Shown here piece by piece: positions 8,664 to 16,338 of a DNA stretch of 64,000 nucleotides. The number at the start of each line of letters is the position of its first letter. The first letter of the stretch is position 1. The position numbers were made by a program, and so were the translations under genes. The DNA is from CAMTVQ01 sp947085255 (GTDB lineage: Bacteria > Bacteroidota > Bacteroidia > Sphingobacteriales > Sphingobacteriaceae), in contig CAMTVQ010000002.1 in the NCBI GenBank assembly GCA_947085255.1, positions 248,001-312,000 of the forward strand, given 5' to 3'. The notes beneath the pieces are model-generated. The model did no database searches. It was not told the DNA's origin and saw only the letters and a program-made list of their open reading frames with translations.

Positions 8664-8959
8664 AACACATTATACAACAATTGAATAAATCGTTTGAAAG
8701 CAGGATACGACTGGGTGTTATGTCAGCCCTTGTGGTAAATGCAAAAATTGATTTTAACACATTAAAAGAACTACTAGATGTAAGCGACGGAAATTTAGCA
8801 AGTCATATTACCGGACTGGAAAAAGAGGGCTATATCACTATTAAAAAACAGTTTATTGGTAAAAAAACCAATACCACTTACCAAATAACCCCTGAAGGAA
8901 GAAAAGCATTTACCGAACATTTAAAGGCCTTAGAGCAATTAATTAACCCTAAACCATAA
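8660..8959 (+). CDS. Winged-helix DNA-binding regulator (ArsR/MarR-like, short form)
   Basis: A 99-residue single-domain winged helix-turn-helix protein. The recognition region is FNTLKELLDVSDGNLASHIT, and the wing is LEKEGYITIKKQFIGKKTNT followed by YQITPEGRKAFTEHL. This matches the short 'transcriptional regulator' family (winged helix, MarR/PadR-like fold). There is no separate ligand-binding domain. It is translationally coupled to the upstream membrane protein and 5 nt from the DUF4153-type gene, so it probably autoregulates this cluster (inference). Confidence 0.85.
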   Translation: MKHIIQQLNKSFESRIRLGVMSALVVNAKIDFNTLKELLDVSDGNLASHITGLEKEGYITIKKQFIGKKTNTTYQITPEGRKAFTEHLKALEQLINPKP

Positions 8960-8964
8960 ATTAC

Positions 8965-10206
8965 ATGAAAGAGGAATTACTAAAATACATGGAGCACCCT
9001 AAAGAGCTCGAAAAACTGTATCTAAAAAACAAGACTGACTTTAAAAAAGAGTTCAACCTCCTATATCCGAGCATAAAGGATACTGTAGTTGCACAATTTT
9101 GGAATGAACGATTGAACCATAAGGCTGAAATTTCTTGGGGAACAAACAAAGAATTATTTTTTGTGATTTTTATCTCCTTACTGGCAGGAGTAATTGCAAA
9201 AATCCCCGAATTTATGGGCTTCGAATACGAAACCTTTTATTCAAGAAACAGTGGATTTATCGTGTTTCCATTATTGAGCATATACTTTATATGGAAAAAT
9301 CAGATTTCGAGAAACAAGCAGCTAATAGCTCTCGCTACCACACTTGTAGCATTAGTATATATAAACATGTTGCCAAATACTACTAATAGCGACACGCTTA
9401 TATTATCCTGCATCCATTTACCCTTATTTCTTTGGACCTTGTTGGGATTTGCATTTGTTGGCAAAGATGTATTTAACCCACAAAAACGACTTGACTTTTT
9501 AAGATACAATGGCGACTTAGTGGTTATGTCGGCAATCATGCTTATTGCAGGGGTAGCCTTAACAGGCATCACAATTGGTCTATTCTCCCTCATAAACATC
9601 AATATCGAATATGTTTATACCCAATACATTGCCGTTTTTGGACTTGCAGCATTACCTATTGTTGCAACATATGTTGTACAAACCAATCCACAGCTGGTAA
9701 ACAATGTTTCTCCGGTTATTGCCAAAATATTTAGTCCGTTGGTTTTAATTACCTTAGTAGTTTACCTAACCGCCATTATTTACTCAGGGAAAGACCCTTA
9801 TAACGACCGTGAGTTCTTATTGCTCTTTAATGCTTTGCTTATTGGCGTAATGGCAATTATCTTGTTTTCGGTAGTAGGAACATCAAGAACAGAAAAAAGC
9901 CAGTTAACTATAGGTATCCTTTTCCTACTATCTGTGGTAACAATTAGTGTGAATGCTATAGCCCTTTCTGCCATACTATTTAGAATTTCGGAGTGGGGAA
10001 TTACACCTAATAGACTGGCCGTACTTGGAGGCAATATTTTAATATTAATCAATTTGCTTATCGTTGCTTACAGATTATTCAAAACAATTAAGCAAGCCGA
10101 AAAAATTGAATTGGTTGAGCAGGCTATCGCTTCATTTTTACCGCTATATAGCTTGTGGACAATTATTGTTACGTTCCTATTTCCACTGCTATTTAGTTAT
10201 AAATAA
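8965..10206 (+). CDS. DUF4153-type polytopic membrane protein
   Basis: A 413-residue protein. A cytoplasmic N-terminal region of about 55 residues (MKEELLKYMEHPKELEKLYL onward) precedes about 10-11 hydrophobic segments. It fits the DUF4153 family common in Bacteroidota. No transport or catalytic motif is recognised. Its linkage with the coupled regulator and the small membrane protein suggests a membrane-stress or permeability function, but nothing in the sequence proves it. The gene ends the cluster; a convergent RluA-type gene follows after 99 nt. Confidence 0.75.
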   Translation: MKEELLKYMEHPKELEKLYLKNKTDFKKEFNLLYPSIKDTVVAQFWNERLNHKAEISWGTNKELFFVIFISLLAGVIAKIPEFMGFEYETFYSRNSGFIVFPLLSIYFIWKNQISRNKQLIALATTLVALVYINMLPNTTNSDTLILSCIHLPLFLWTLLGFAFVGKDVFNPQKRLDFLRYNGDLVVMSAIMLIAGVALTGITIGLFSLININIEYVYTQYIAVFGLAALPIVATYVVQTNPQLVNNVSPVIAKIFSPLVLITLVVYLTAIIYSGKDPYNDREFLLLFNALLIGVMAIILFSVVGTSRTEKSQLTIGILFLLSVVTISVNAIALSAILFRISEWGITPNRLAVLGGNILILINLLIVAYRLFKTIKQAEKIELVEQAIASFLPLYSLWTIIVTFLFPLLFSYK

Positions 10207-10305
10207 GAGCAACCTAAATTCACTTGCTTAACTACATTAGAACCAACTTATGCCACCACTTTTATATGTAATTCATATGTTTCGTTGGCTGGGGTGATTT
10301 TGCTT

Positions 10306-11058
10306 TTATACCCATTGTACCCAAGGCATAAACTCGTCCCAAAACGACCCTGCTGGAACTTCAGCTTCAATACGTATCGGTTCTTTTTTTATTGGGTGAA
10401 TAAATTCAATGGAACGTGCATGCAAATTAATAGATAAATCAGGATTGCCTCGCTGAAACCCATATTTACTATCGCCACGTATGGGGCAGCCTATTTTGGC
10501 TAACTGCGTACGTATTTGATGCGGACGACCCGTAATCGGCTTTACTTCTACCAAATAATAGGTATCCGTTTTACCAATTACTTTATAGTTTAGCTCCGAT
10601 CGCATGGCGCCTTCCTTTGGCTCATCGTAAGAAGTGGTAAAATTTTTCTCTGGATTTTTAATCAAGTAATTTACCAGATTGCCTGTTGGTGCTGGCGGCG
10701 CATTTTTAATAATTGCCCAATAGGTTTTCTCCATCTCGCGATTTTTGAACAAGGCATTCAACCTATCTAATGCTTTACTGGTTTTGGCAAATAATACCAC
10801 GCCGCTAACTGGTCTATCAATACGGTGCACCACGCCAGCAAATACTAAGCCTGGCTTATCATATTTCTCTTTAATGTATTCCTTCACCATGTCAATCATG
10901 GGTTTATCACCCGTCTTGTCGCCTTGCACAATCATGGTGGGCTTTTTATTGATGGCTATTATATGATTATCCTCATACAATACTTCCAACGTAGTAATAG
11001 GCGGTCTCATCCGCGCATTTTTATAATCTTCTCCCACGCTAGTATTGTTCTTGGGCAT
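10306..11058 (-). CDS. RluA-family 23S rRNA/tRNA pseudouridine synthase
   Basis: A 250-residue enzyme converting uridine to pseudouridine in structured RNA. The catalytic motif HRIDRPVSGVVLFAKTS gives catalytic Asp81. Further family segments are ITGRPHQIRTQLAKIGCPI and GDSKYG. There is no S4 domain, as in the short RluA subgroup; the exact RNA site is not predictable. The annotated start overlaps panB by 20 nt. An internal Met17 (MRPPITTLEVLYEDNH) would remove the overlap and is also plausible. Co-transcription with panB is likely. Confidence 0.9.
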   Translation of the reverse strand: MPKNNTSVGEDYKNARMRPPITTLEVLYEDNHIIAINKKPTMIVQGDKTGDKPMIDMVKEYIKEKYDKPGLVFAGVVHRIDRPVSGVVLFAKTSKALDRLNALFKNREMEKTYWAIIKNAPPAPTGNLVNYLIKNPEKNFTTSYDEPKEGAMRSELNYKVIGKTDTYYLVEVKPITGRPHQIRTQLAKIGCPIRGDSKYGFQRGNPDLSINLHARSIEFIHPIKKEPIRIEAEVPAGSFWDEFMPWVQWV

Positions 11059-11854
11059 TCGGAAAATCCTTTGATTTCACATCCTTTATGTAATTACCAA
11101 TAGCATCGTGCATGGTATCGTATAAAGAGGCATACTGGCGTAAAAAACGTGGCTGAAAGCCTTTGGTCATCCCCAACAAGTCGTGCACTACCAATACCTG
11201 ACCATCTACTGCGCCTCCTGCCCCAATGCCTATTACCGGAATTTTAATCGTTTCGGCTACCTTTTGTGCCAATGTTGCCGGAATTTTTTCGAGCACCAAT
11301 GCAAAACACCCAGCATCTTGTAAAATTTGGGCATCTTCTAAAAGCTTTTGCGCTTCCGCTGCTTCTTTAGCACGCACGTTGTAGGTACCAAATTTATAAA
11401 TAGATTGTGGCGTAAGCCCCAAGTGCCCCATTACGGGCACACCTGCCGATATAATACGTTCTACCGATTCGCGCACTTCTTTACCCCCTTCTAATTTTAC
11501 GGCATGCCCTCCCGATTCTTTCATAATACGGATAGCAGAGGTGAGGGCTTCTTTGGAATTTCCTTGATAGGATCCAAACGGCAAATCCACCACCACCAAT
11601 GCTCTGTTTACAGCACGCACTACCGAAGATGCGTGGTAAATCATTTGATCTAACGTAATAGGTAAAGTGGTTTCATGACCTGCCATTACATTACTTGCCG
11701 AATCTCCTACTAAAATAACATCTATTCCAGCATTGTCTACAATTAACGCCATGGAATAATCGTAAGCGGTAAGCATAGATATTTTCTCTCCCCGCAACTT
11801 CATTTCTTGCAGTACGTGGGTAGTAATTCGTTTTAACTCTTTATGTATCGACAT
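11039..11854 (-). CDS. panB: 3-methyl-2-oxobutanoate hydroxymethyltransferase (PanB)
   Basis: A 271-residue TIM-barrel enzyme of pantothenate (coenzyme A) biosynthesis; it adds a hydroxymethyl group from 5,10-methylene-THF to 2-ketoisovalerate to make ketopantoate. Family signatures are SMLTAYDYSMALIVDNAGID, ILVGDSASNVMAGHETTLPI (metal-binding Asp), VKLEGG and IPVIGIGAG. Length is normal for the family. It is the first gene of a two-gene unit with the RluA-type gene. No panC is adjacent. The upstream 120-nt gap is shared with the divergent aminotransferase gene. Confidence 0.96.
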   Translation of the reverse strand: MSIHKELKRITTHVLQEMKLRGEKISMLTAYDYSMALIVDNAGIDVILVGDSASNVMAGHETTLPITLDQMIYHASSVVRAVNRALVVVDLPFGSYQGNSKEALTSAIRIMKESGGHAVKLEGGKEVRESVERIISAGVPVMGHLGLTPQSIYKFGTYNVRAKEAAEAQKLLEDAQILQDAGCFALVLEKIPATLAQKVAETIKIPVIGIGAGGAVDGQVLVVHDLLGMTKGFQPRFLRQYASLYDTMHDAIGNYIKDVKSKDFPNAQEQY

Positions 11855-11977
11855 CTTATTATCAATTTAGTGTTATTATTTAGCAACCTTATCGGTTTGA
11901 TAAGTAGGTGTAAAGTTACAATGATACAAATTAAGGATTTTAGATATATATAAGCTAATTTGCGCACTATTTAGCGT

Positions 11978-13159
11978 ATGAATACTCCACTTCGTCAGCT
12001 TTTTTTGCAGCACAATGCTCAAACCAGCCCAAGTCCACTTTTATTAGAGTTTGTGCGTGCTCAAGGAGTATATCTATACGATACAGACAATAAACCACAC
12101 ATCGATTTAATATCGGGCATTAGCGTAAGTAATATTGGGCATAGTAACCAAAAAGTAATTGCTGCTATTACCCACCAAGCTTCTGCCTACATGCACTTAA
12201 TGGTGTATGGGGAATATGTGCAAAAACCGCAAGTACTGTATGCCCAAAAGCTGGCATCGGTATTACCCAAAAGCTTACAGTCGGTTTATTTTACAAATAG
12301 CGGCAGCGAAGCCATAGAAGGCGCATTGAAATTAGCCAAACGCTATACAGGGCGTACCGAAATTATTGCCTGCAAACAATCGTATCATGGTAGCACACAC
12401 GGTGCACTAAGCGTAATGGGTAACGAAAGCTATAAGCAAGCCTACCGCCCGTTGCTGCCCGATGTGCGCTTTATTAAATTTAATGCCTTACCCGATTTAG
12501 ACTTAATTACTACCAATACAGCCTGCGTATTAGCCGAAACCATACAAGGCGAAGCAGGTTGCGTAGTGCCCAATATAGCCTACCTTCACGCATTACGCAA
12601 AAAGTGCACAGAAACTGGCACGTTATTGATTTTAGATGAAATTCAGTGCGGATTTGGGCGTACCGGAAGCCTTTGGGCATTTACCGAGTACGGCATCGTT
12701 CCTGATATTTTAGTAGTGGGCAAAGCTCTTGGTGGAGGCATGCCTTTGGGTGCATTTATAGCCGCTCCCGAATTAATGGAAGCGCTTACCACCAACCCTG
12801 TATTGGGGCATATTACCACTTTTGGTGGGCATCCGGTGTGTTGTGCTGCTGGCTTAGCTGCATTAGAGGTTTTACTGGAAGAAAAAATGGTAGCCGATGT
12901 AGCTAAAAAAGAGCTATTGTTCCGCAAATTACTCGTTCACCCAAAAATAAAACAGATACACGGAAAAGGATTGTTGCTGGCCATAGAATTTGCCGATTTT
13001 GAAGAAAACAAGCAGATTATTGATGCGTGCATTGCTGATGGAGTAATTACCGATTGGTTTTTGCATACTGGCAATTGTATGCGTATTGCTCCTCCTCTAA
13101 TTATTACCGAAGCAGAAATAACACATGCTTGTGCGGTAATTTTAAAAAACTGCGGTTAA
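11978..13159 (+). CDS. Class III PLP-dependent aminotransferase (ArgD-like)
   Basis: A 393-residue enzyme of the acetylornithine/ornithine/omega-aminotransferase group. Motifs seen are TNSGSEAIEGALKLAKRYTG (phosphate binding), SYHGSTHG, LILDEIQCGFGRTG (cofactor Asp220 and Gln223) and VVGKALGGGMPLGAF with the Schiff-base Lys249. Acetylornithine transaminase is one likely activity, but no arginine genes are nearby and the substrate range of this class is broad, so no symbol is given. Its stop codon interleaves with that of the convergent downstream gene (4-nt overlap). Confidence 0.88.
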   Translation: MNTPLRQLFLQHNAQTSPSPLLLEFVRAQGVYLYDTDNKPHIDLISGISVSNIGHSNQKVIAAITHQASAYMHLMVYGEYVQKPQVLYAQKLASVLPKSLQSVYFTNSGSEAIEGALKLAKRYTGRTEIIACKQSYHGSTHGALSVMGNESYKQAYRPLLPDVRFIKFNALPDLDLITTNTACVLAETIQGEAGCVVPNIAYLHALRKKCTETGTLLILDEIQCGFGRTGSLWAFTEYGIVPDILVVGKALGGGMPLGAFIAAPELMEALTTNPVLGHITTFGGHPVCCAAGLAALEVLLEEKMVADVAKKELLFRKLLVHPKIKQIHGKGLLLAIEFADFEENKQIIDACIADGVITDWFLHTGNCMRIAPPLIITEAEITHACAVILKNCG

Positions 13160-13734
13160 CGGGCTATTGTTAAGGTCTCCTGTTTTTGTATGCGTTTTCC
13201 GTTCGGAAAGGTAGCAACTACCAACATTACATACACCCCGTCTGGTGCTATTTTGCCTTCCATCGTTCCATCCCATGTGGTAGAGGGAGTAGTGGCTGCA
13301 AAGGCAAGATTTCCCCAGCGACTAAAGATGGTTAGCGAATAGCTGATGTAATTATCACTTACAATTGGGGCAAACTCATCGTTGGCGCCATCGCCATTTG
13401 GCGAAAAGGCAGTAGGTAAATGCACAAACGTAAGATCTGATTTAGCTTTTACCAACACCAGCACTTTCTGAGGATTTCCATAGCAACCTGAGCTATTTAC
13501 CCCCACCACCGTTAGCATATAGGCTCCTTCTTGATTACCCCATTCTACAGTAATGGCATTATCTCCAGATCCTCTCACAATTTGTCCACCATCTATTTGC
13601 CATTCGTAATACGCAGCGGTATTTTCTACCTTATAGTTGGCACTTTCGCCTACTGCTGTTGTATCTATTATTGGCTGAGCAAACGCTTGAGACAAAACAC
13701 ACCCCATCCATACGATACCAATCACGGTTTTCAT
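13156..13734 (-). CDS. Small secreted protein with gliding-motility-type T9SS C-terminal domain
   Basis: A 192-residue protein. The signal peptide is about MKTVIGIVWMGCVLSQAFAQ, followed by one PKD/Ig-like domain (about 25-110). The C-terminal sorting domain begins at LPTAFSPNGDGANDEFAPIV and continues with FSRWGNLAFA, WDGT and PDGVYVMLV. Proteins with this ending are exported across the outer membrane by the type IX system (family knowledge). The PKD-like domain resembles that of the gene just upstream (13830-14426), so the two look like tandem relatives. It converges with the aminotransferase gene. Confidence 0.85.
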   Translation of the reverse strand: MKTVIGIVWMGCVLSQAFAQPIIDTTAVGESANYKVENTAAYYEWQIDGGQIVRGSGDNAITVEWGNQEGAYMLTVVGVNSSGCYGNPQKVLVLVKAKSDLTFVHLPTAFSPNGDGANDEFAPIVSDNYISYSLTIFSRWGNLAFAATTPSTTWDGTMEGKIAPDGVYVMLVVATFPNGKRIQKQETLTIAR

Positions 13735-13829
13735 CTGATACTCATTTTATAGTTTAATTGAATTTGGCAGCACCCCTGCCCTCCTTATCGCATGGTGCCG
13801 GCAAGTATGTCGGCACCACTACGTACACA

Positions 13830-14426
13830 TTACTGGCGGGTAATGGCTGAGGTTACTGGTTTAGGATTTACATTCACCACGGCACTTCCAGTACCCGAAT
13901 TGCTGCAATAGCTATCCACAACACTGCTTACAGTGTAAGTTTTGCCAGATTGCAAAGTAGGAGTTGTAAATACAAACGGACTGCTTGGTATACCATTGGT
14001 GGTAGTGTTAGTGGTACCATCACTATAAGTAACATTCCAAGGACCAGTACCTACAAGCAACACACTAATTGGGGCAGTTTCGCCGGCACAAATAAGCGTA
14101 GAGCCAGAAATGGCAGCTGTTGGTAATGGTAAAATACGTACTGGTAAAGCTACTGGGTCGCCTATACAGCCAAAACCATTGGTTTCGACTACGTTTACGG
14201 CAAATAATCCAGGGGCACCGCCCCAATTTACTGTAATTTGATTAGTACCTGCTCCAGCACTCACGGTGCCACCCACTACGGTCCATACAAATAAGGAACC
14301 TGGATTATTGGTAACCGCATAGGATATACCTGAAGCACTCGCACACACCGAATCTATTTGTGCTTGAGAAGCAGTTGCGGAGAATAAGAGAATGGCTGTT
14401 AGGAAGCGTTTTGTAAAAGTTCTCAT
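13830..14426 (-). CDS. Secreted PKD/Ig-like protein, without visible sorting domain
   Basis: A 198-residue protein with a clear signal peptide (MRTFTKRFLTAILLFSATAS, cleavage near AQA-Q) and two Ig/PKD-like beta domains. The first contains FVWTVVGGTVSAGAGTNQIT, closely similar in layout to the domain of the following gene. It ends at PKPVTSAITRQ without the FSPNGDG-type sorting domain seen next door. It may be a truncated or split version of a larger T9SS protein, or may rely on its neighbour for surface attachment (inference). It lies 95 nt upstream of its relative on the same strand. Confidence 0.75.
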   Translation of the reverse strand: MRTFTKRFLTAILLFSATASQAQIDSVCASASGISYAVTNNPGSLFVWTVVGGTVSAGAGTNQITVNWGGAPGLFAVNVVETNGFGCIGDPVALPVRILPLPTAAISGSTLICAGETAPISVLLVGTGPWNVTYSDGTTNTTTNGIPSSPFVFTTPTLQSGKTYTVSSVVDSYCSNSGTGSAVVNVNPKPVTSAITRQ

Positions 14427-14564
14427 GACTATTATTTTTTAAGTTTAACGTTACACCGACTTCTTTTCTACAAAATCGATATTTCACAAACTTGTTACAA
14501 TATGCATGCCACGAGACGATTTGTGTAAATATTAAGTTACATAAATAACATAACTAATTGATTA

Positions 14565-15476
14565 CTAAATCATTTTACTTCGCTTGATTAAATAAGCAGA
14601 AAGCACCGCATCGAACCCATTTTGGATATAGGCCTCTACAAAATCTATTTTGTATTGCTGTGCTTTTTGAACCAACTGGCTTTTATACAGAGCGACAGCT
14701 TGCAGGTATTGCTCCTTTACCTGATTGGGATAGAGTTTTAGCTCCTCCCCTGTTTCTACATCTTCAAAAATATAGGGGCGGTTATCAAAACTAAAATTAA
14801 ATTCCTTTTCCTTATCGGCAATATGGAACAATACCACCTCGTGTTTATTGTGTTTTAAATGTTGTAACGCAGAAAAAAGCCCCTCTGCATTATCTGCCGA
14901 ATCCATCATATCACTAAAAATAATGACTAACGAACGTTTGTGCACTTGCTCGGCTACCTGATGCAATGCTGCAGCCAGCGAGGTAGTGGACTGTTTAGGC
15001 TTACTAACAAGTACTTTTTCGAGCTCGGCAAATAGTAGTTTTTGGTGGGCGGTAGTGGATTTTGCAGGGGTAGCCACTTGCACGGTATCGGCAAATAATG
15101 TAAGTCCAAAAGCATCACGCTGCTGTTTGAGCAGGTATATTAAAGACGCCGCACTTTGCACAGCAAATTGCAATTTGTTGTTGCTGCCTTCTGGATAATA
15201 CATAGAAGAAGAACAATCTATTACCAATTGGCAACGCAAGTTCGTTTCTTCTTCAAAACGCTTTACAAACAACTTATCGGTACGAGCAAAGAGTTTCCAA
15301 TCAATATTTTTAACCGATTCGCCAGTATTATACAATCGGTGTTCGGCAAACTCTACCGAAAAGCCATGAAACGGGCTTTTGTGCAAGCCCGTAATAAAGC
15401 CCTCTACCACCCTGCGCGCTATAAATTCGAGGCTGCCAAATTGTTGTACTTGCTGATTGTGTGAAATACCATTCAT
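14565..15476 (-). CDS. DUF58 / von Willebrand A-like domain protein
   Basis: A 303-residue soluble protein. The DUF58 signature is ESVKNIDWKLFARTDKLFVK, and it is followed by a VWA-like fold with a MIDAS motif D87-C-S-S-S91 (VIDCSSSMYYP). A second metal-site-like segment is FSDMMDSADN. In many bacteria this family is encoded beside a MoxR ATPase and Bat-type proteins, with suggested roles in protein-complex maturation or stress response. No MoxR gene is present here, which makes this copy an isolated one. The length is usual for the family. Confidence 0.88.
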   Translation of the reverse strand: MNGISHNQQVQQFGSLEFIARRVVEGFITGLHKSPFHGFSVEFAEHRLYNTGESVKNIDWKLFARTDKLFVKRFEEETNLRCQLVIDCSSSMYYPEGSNNKLQFAVQSAASLIYLLKQQRDAFGLTLFADTVQVATPAKSTTAHQKLLFAELEKVLVSKPKQSTTSLAAALHQVAEQVHKRSLVIIFSDMMDSADNAEGLFSALQHLKHNKHEVVLFHIADKEKEFNFSFDNRPYIFEDVETGEELKLYPNQVKEQYLQAVALYKSQLVQKAQQYKIDFVEAYIQNGFDAVLSAYLIKRSKMI

Positions 15477-15550
15477 TGTAGCAAATTAACTAAAAAAGAG
15501 GGGATAAAAGATACTATTTTCAGCTACAAGAAGGTGGCGACTATTTGCAA

Positions 15551-15663
15551 GCAGAGTCTCTTGTAAGGCATTTAGTAGAGCGGACTCTGCGACTTATTTA
15601 TTTTTTAGCGATTTATCAGGCGCAGAGTCCCGCCTACACACTACCCCATTGAGGAGACTCTGC
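15551..15663. repeat. Alternating GCAGAGTC / GACTCTGC repeats
   Basis: Copies are at 15551-15558 (GCAGAGTC), 15583-15590 (GACTCTGC), 15622-15629 (GCAGAGTC) and 15656-15663 (GACTCTGC). Adjacent copies are inverted relative to one another and could pair into stem-loops in RNA. It lies upstream of the DUF58 gene (minus strand) and beyond the thioredoxin terminator. Confidence 0.65.
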
Positions 15664-15738
15664 TGGCAAAAAAAACATTACTTTTCGGTTCTAAAATTCG
15701 TTTCTTGAAAGTCAAAAATGCAAAAAAGAGATTAACTA

Positions 15739-15805
15739 CTAAGATGCCGAAACAAGTTCGGTATGACGAAAAAGAGGAAATCTGTCAGCCTGAGCGTAGT
15801 CGAAG
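15739..15805. repeat. Dispersed intergenic repeat, copy 1
   Basis: Contains CTAAGATGCCGAAACAAGTT plus CGG (15739-15761), identical over 23 nt to 26247-26269, and CCTGAGCGTAGTCGAAG (15789-15805), which differs at one base from 26222-26238. A related inverted piece (TCGACTCCACTCGG) follows near 15829. The order of the two elements is reversed between the two loci. Confidence 0.75.
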
Positions 15806-15870
15806 GCGGTGCAAGGCTGCAAAATACCTCGACTCCACTCGGTATGACATTTGGCATGGCAACATTAGTA

Positions 15871-15910
15871 ACAAAAAAAAAAGGGTAACGCAGCTGCGTT
15901 ACCCCTTTTT
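15871..15910 (-). terminator. Strong terminator downstream of thioredoxin (bidirectional)
   Basis: A perfect stem, GGGTAACGC (15883-15891) with GCGTTACCC, and an AGCT loop, flanked by a run of A on the left and of T on the right. On the minus strand the stem is followed by a long T run, as expected for termination 20 nt after the trxA stop. It would also work for plus-strand transcripts. Confidence 0.85.
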
Positions 15911-15929
15911 ACACTAAAATACCTCCTAA

Positions 15930-16250
15930 TTATGCCAATTGCGCATCTAATTTACCAGCTAAGATAGATTTAGGCACTGCGCCAATTTGTTTATCTACAA
16001 TTTCGCCATTTTTAAAGAATAGTAATGCTGGGATATTGCGAATACCAAATTTCATCGAAATTTGAGGATTACTATCTACATCCACCTTACCTACTACTGC
16101 TTTACCTTCGTATTCCTTAGCTATTTCTTCTACCAAAGGACCAACCATGCGGCATGGGCCACACCACTCTGCCCAAAAATCTACCAATACTGGTTTATCT
16201 GATTTTAATACTAATTCTTCGAAGTTTGCGTCTGTTAATTCTAAAGCCAT
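15930..16250 (-). CDS. trxA: Thioredoxin
   Basis: A 106-residue classical thioredoxin. Active site W29-C30-G-P-C33 (FWAEWCGPCRMVGPLV), the cis-proline segment IRNIPALLFFKNGEIV and the buried Asp position in LVDFWAEWC are all present. There is no signal peptide, so it is a cytoplasmic disulfide reductase, fed by thioredoxin reductase. It lies 88 nt downstream of dnaE on the same strand, with its own strong terminator following. The gap suggests a separate promoter, but no exact TAnnTTTG box was found. Confidence 0.97.
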   Translation of the reverse strand: MALELTDANFEELVLKSDKPVLVDFWAEWCGPCRMVGPLVEEIAKEYEGKAVVGKVDVDSNPQISMKFGIRNIPALLFFKNGEIVDKQIGAVPKSILAGKLDAQLA

Positions 16251-16338
16251 TGTTTTTATTTTATGTTATCGTTTATGTGTATTGTCAAATAGTTTGCCAG
16301 TTAAGAAAGTACTGACAATACTACCGTTTATGTACTAG

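Larger units (their letters stand above)
15477..15870. other. Intergenic region rich in dispersed repeats
   Basis: About 390 nt without a gene. It holds four copies, in alternating orientation, of a GCAGAGTC core (15551-15663), and further on a CTAAGATGCCGAAACAAGTT element and a CCTGAGCGTAGTCGAAG element that recur at 26.2 kb. The open frame 15705-15917 is composed of these repeats and is not considered a gene. Confidence 0.7.

Noticed and set aside
14305..14487. 60-residue minus-strand open frame overlapping the PKD-like gene
   Set aside because: It covers the signal-peptide region of the real gene in another frame and has no gene-like features.
15705..15917. 70-residue plus-strand open frame rich in Lys/Arg
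   Set aside because: It is translated from dispersed repeats and the thioredoxin terminator.
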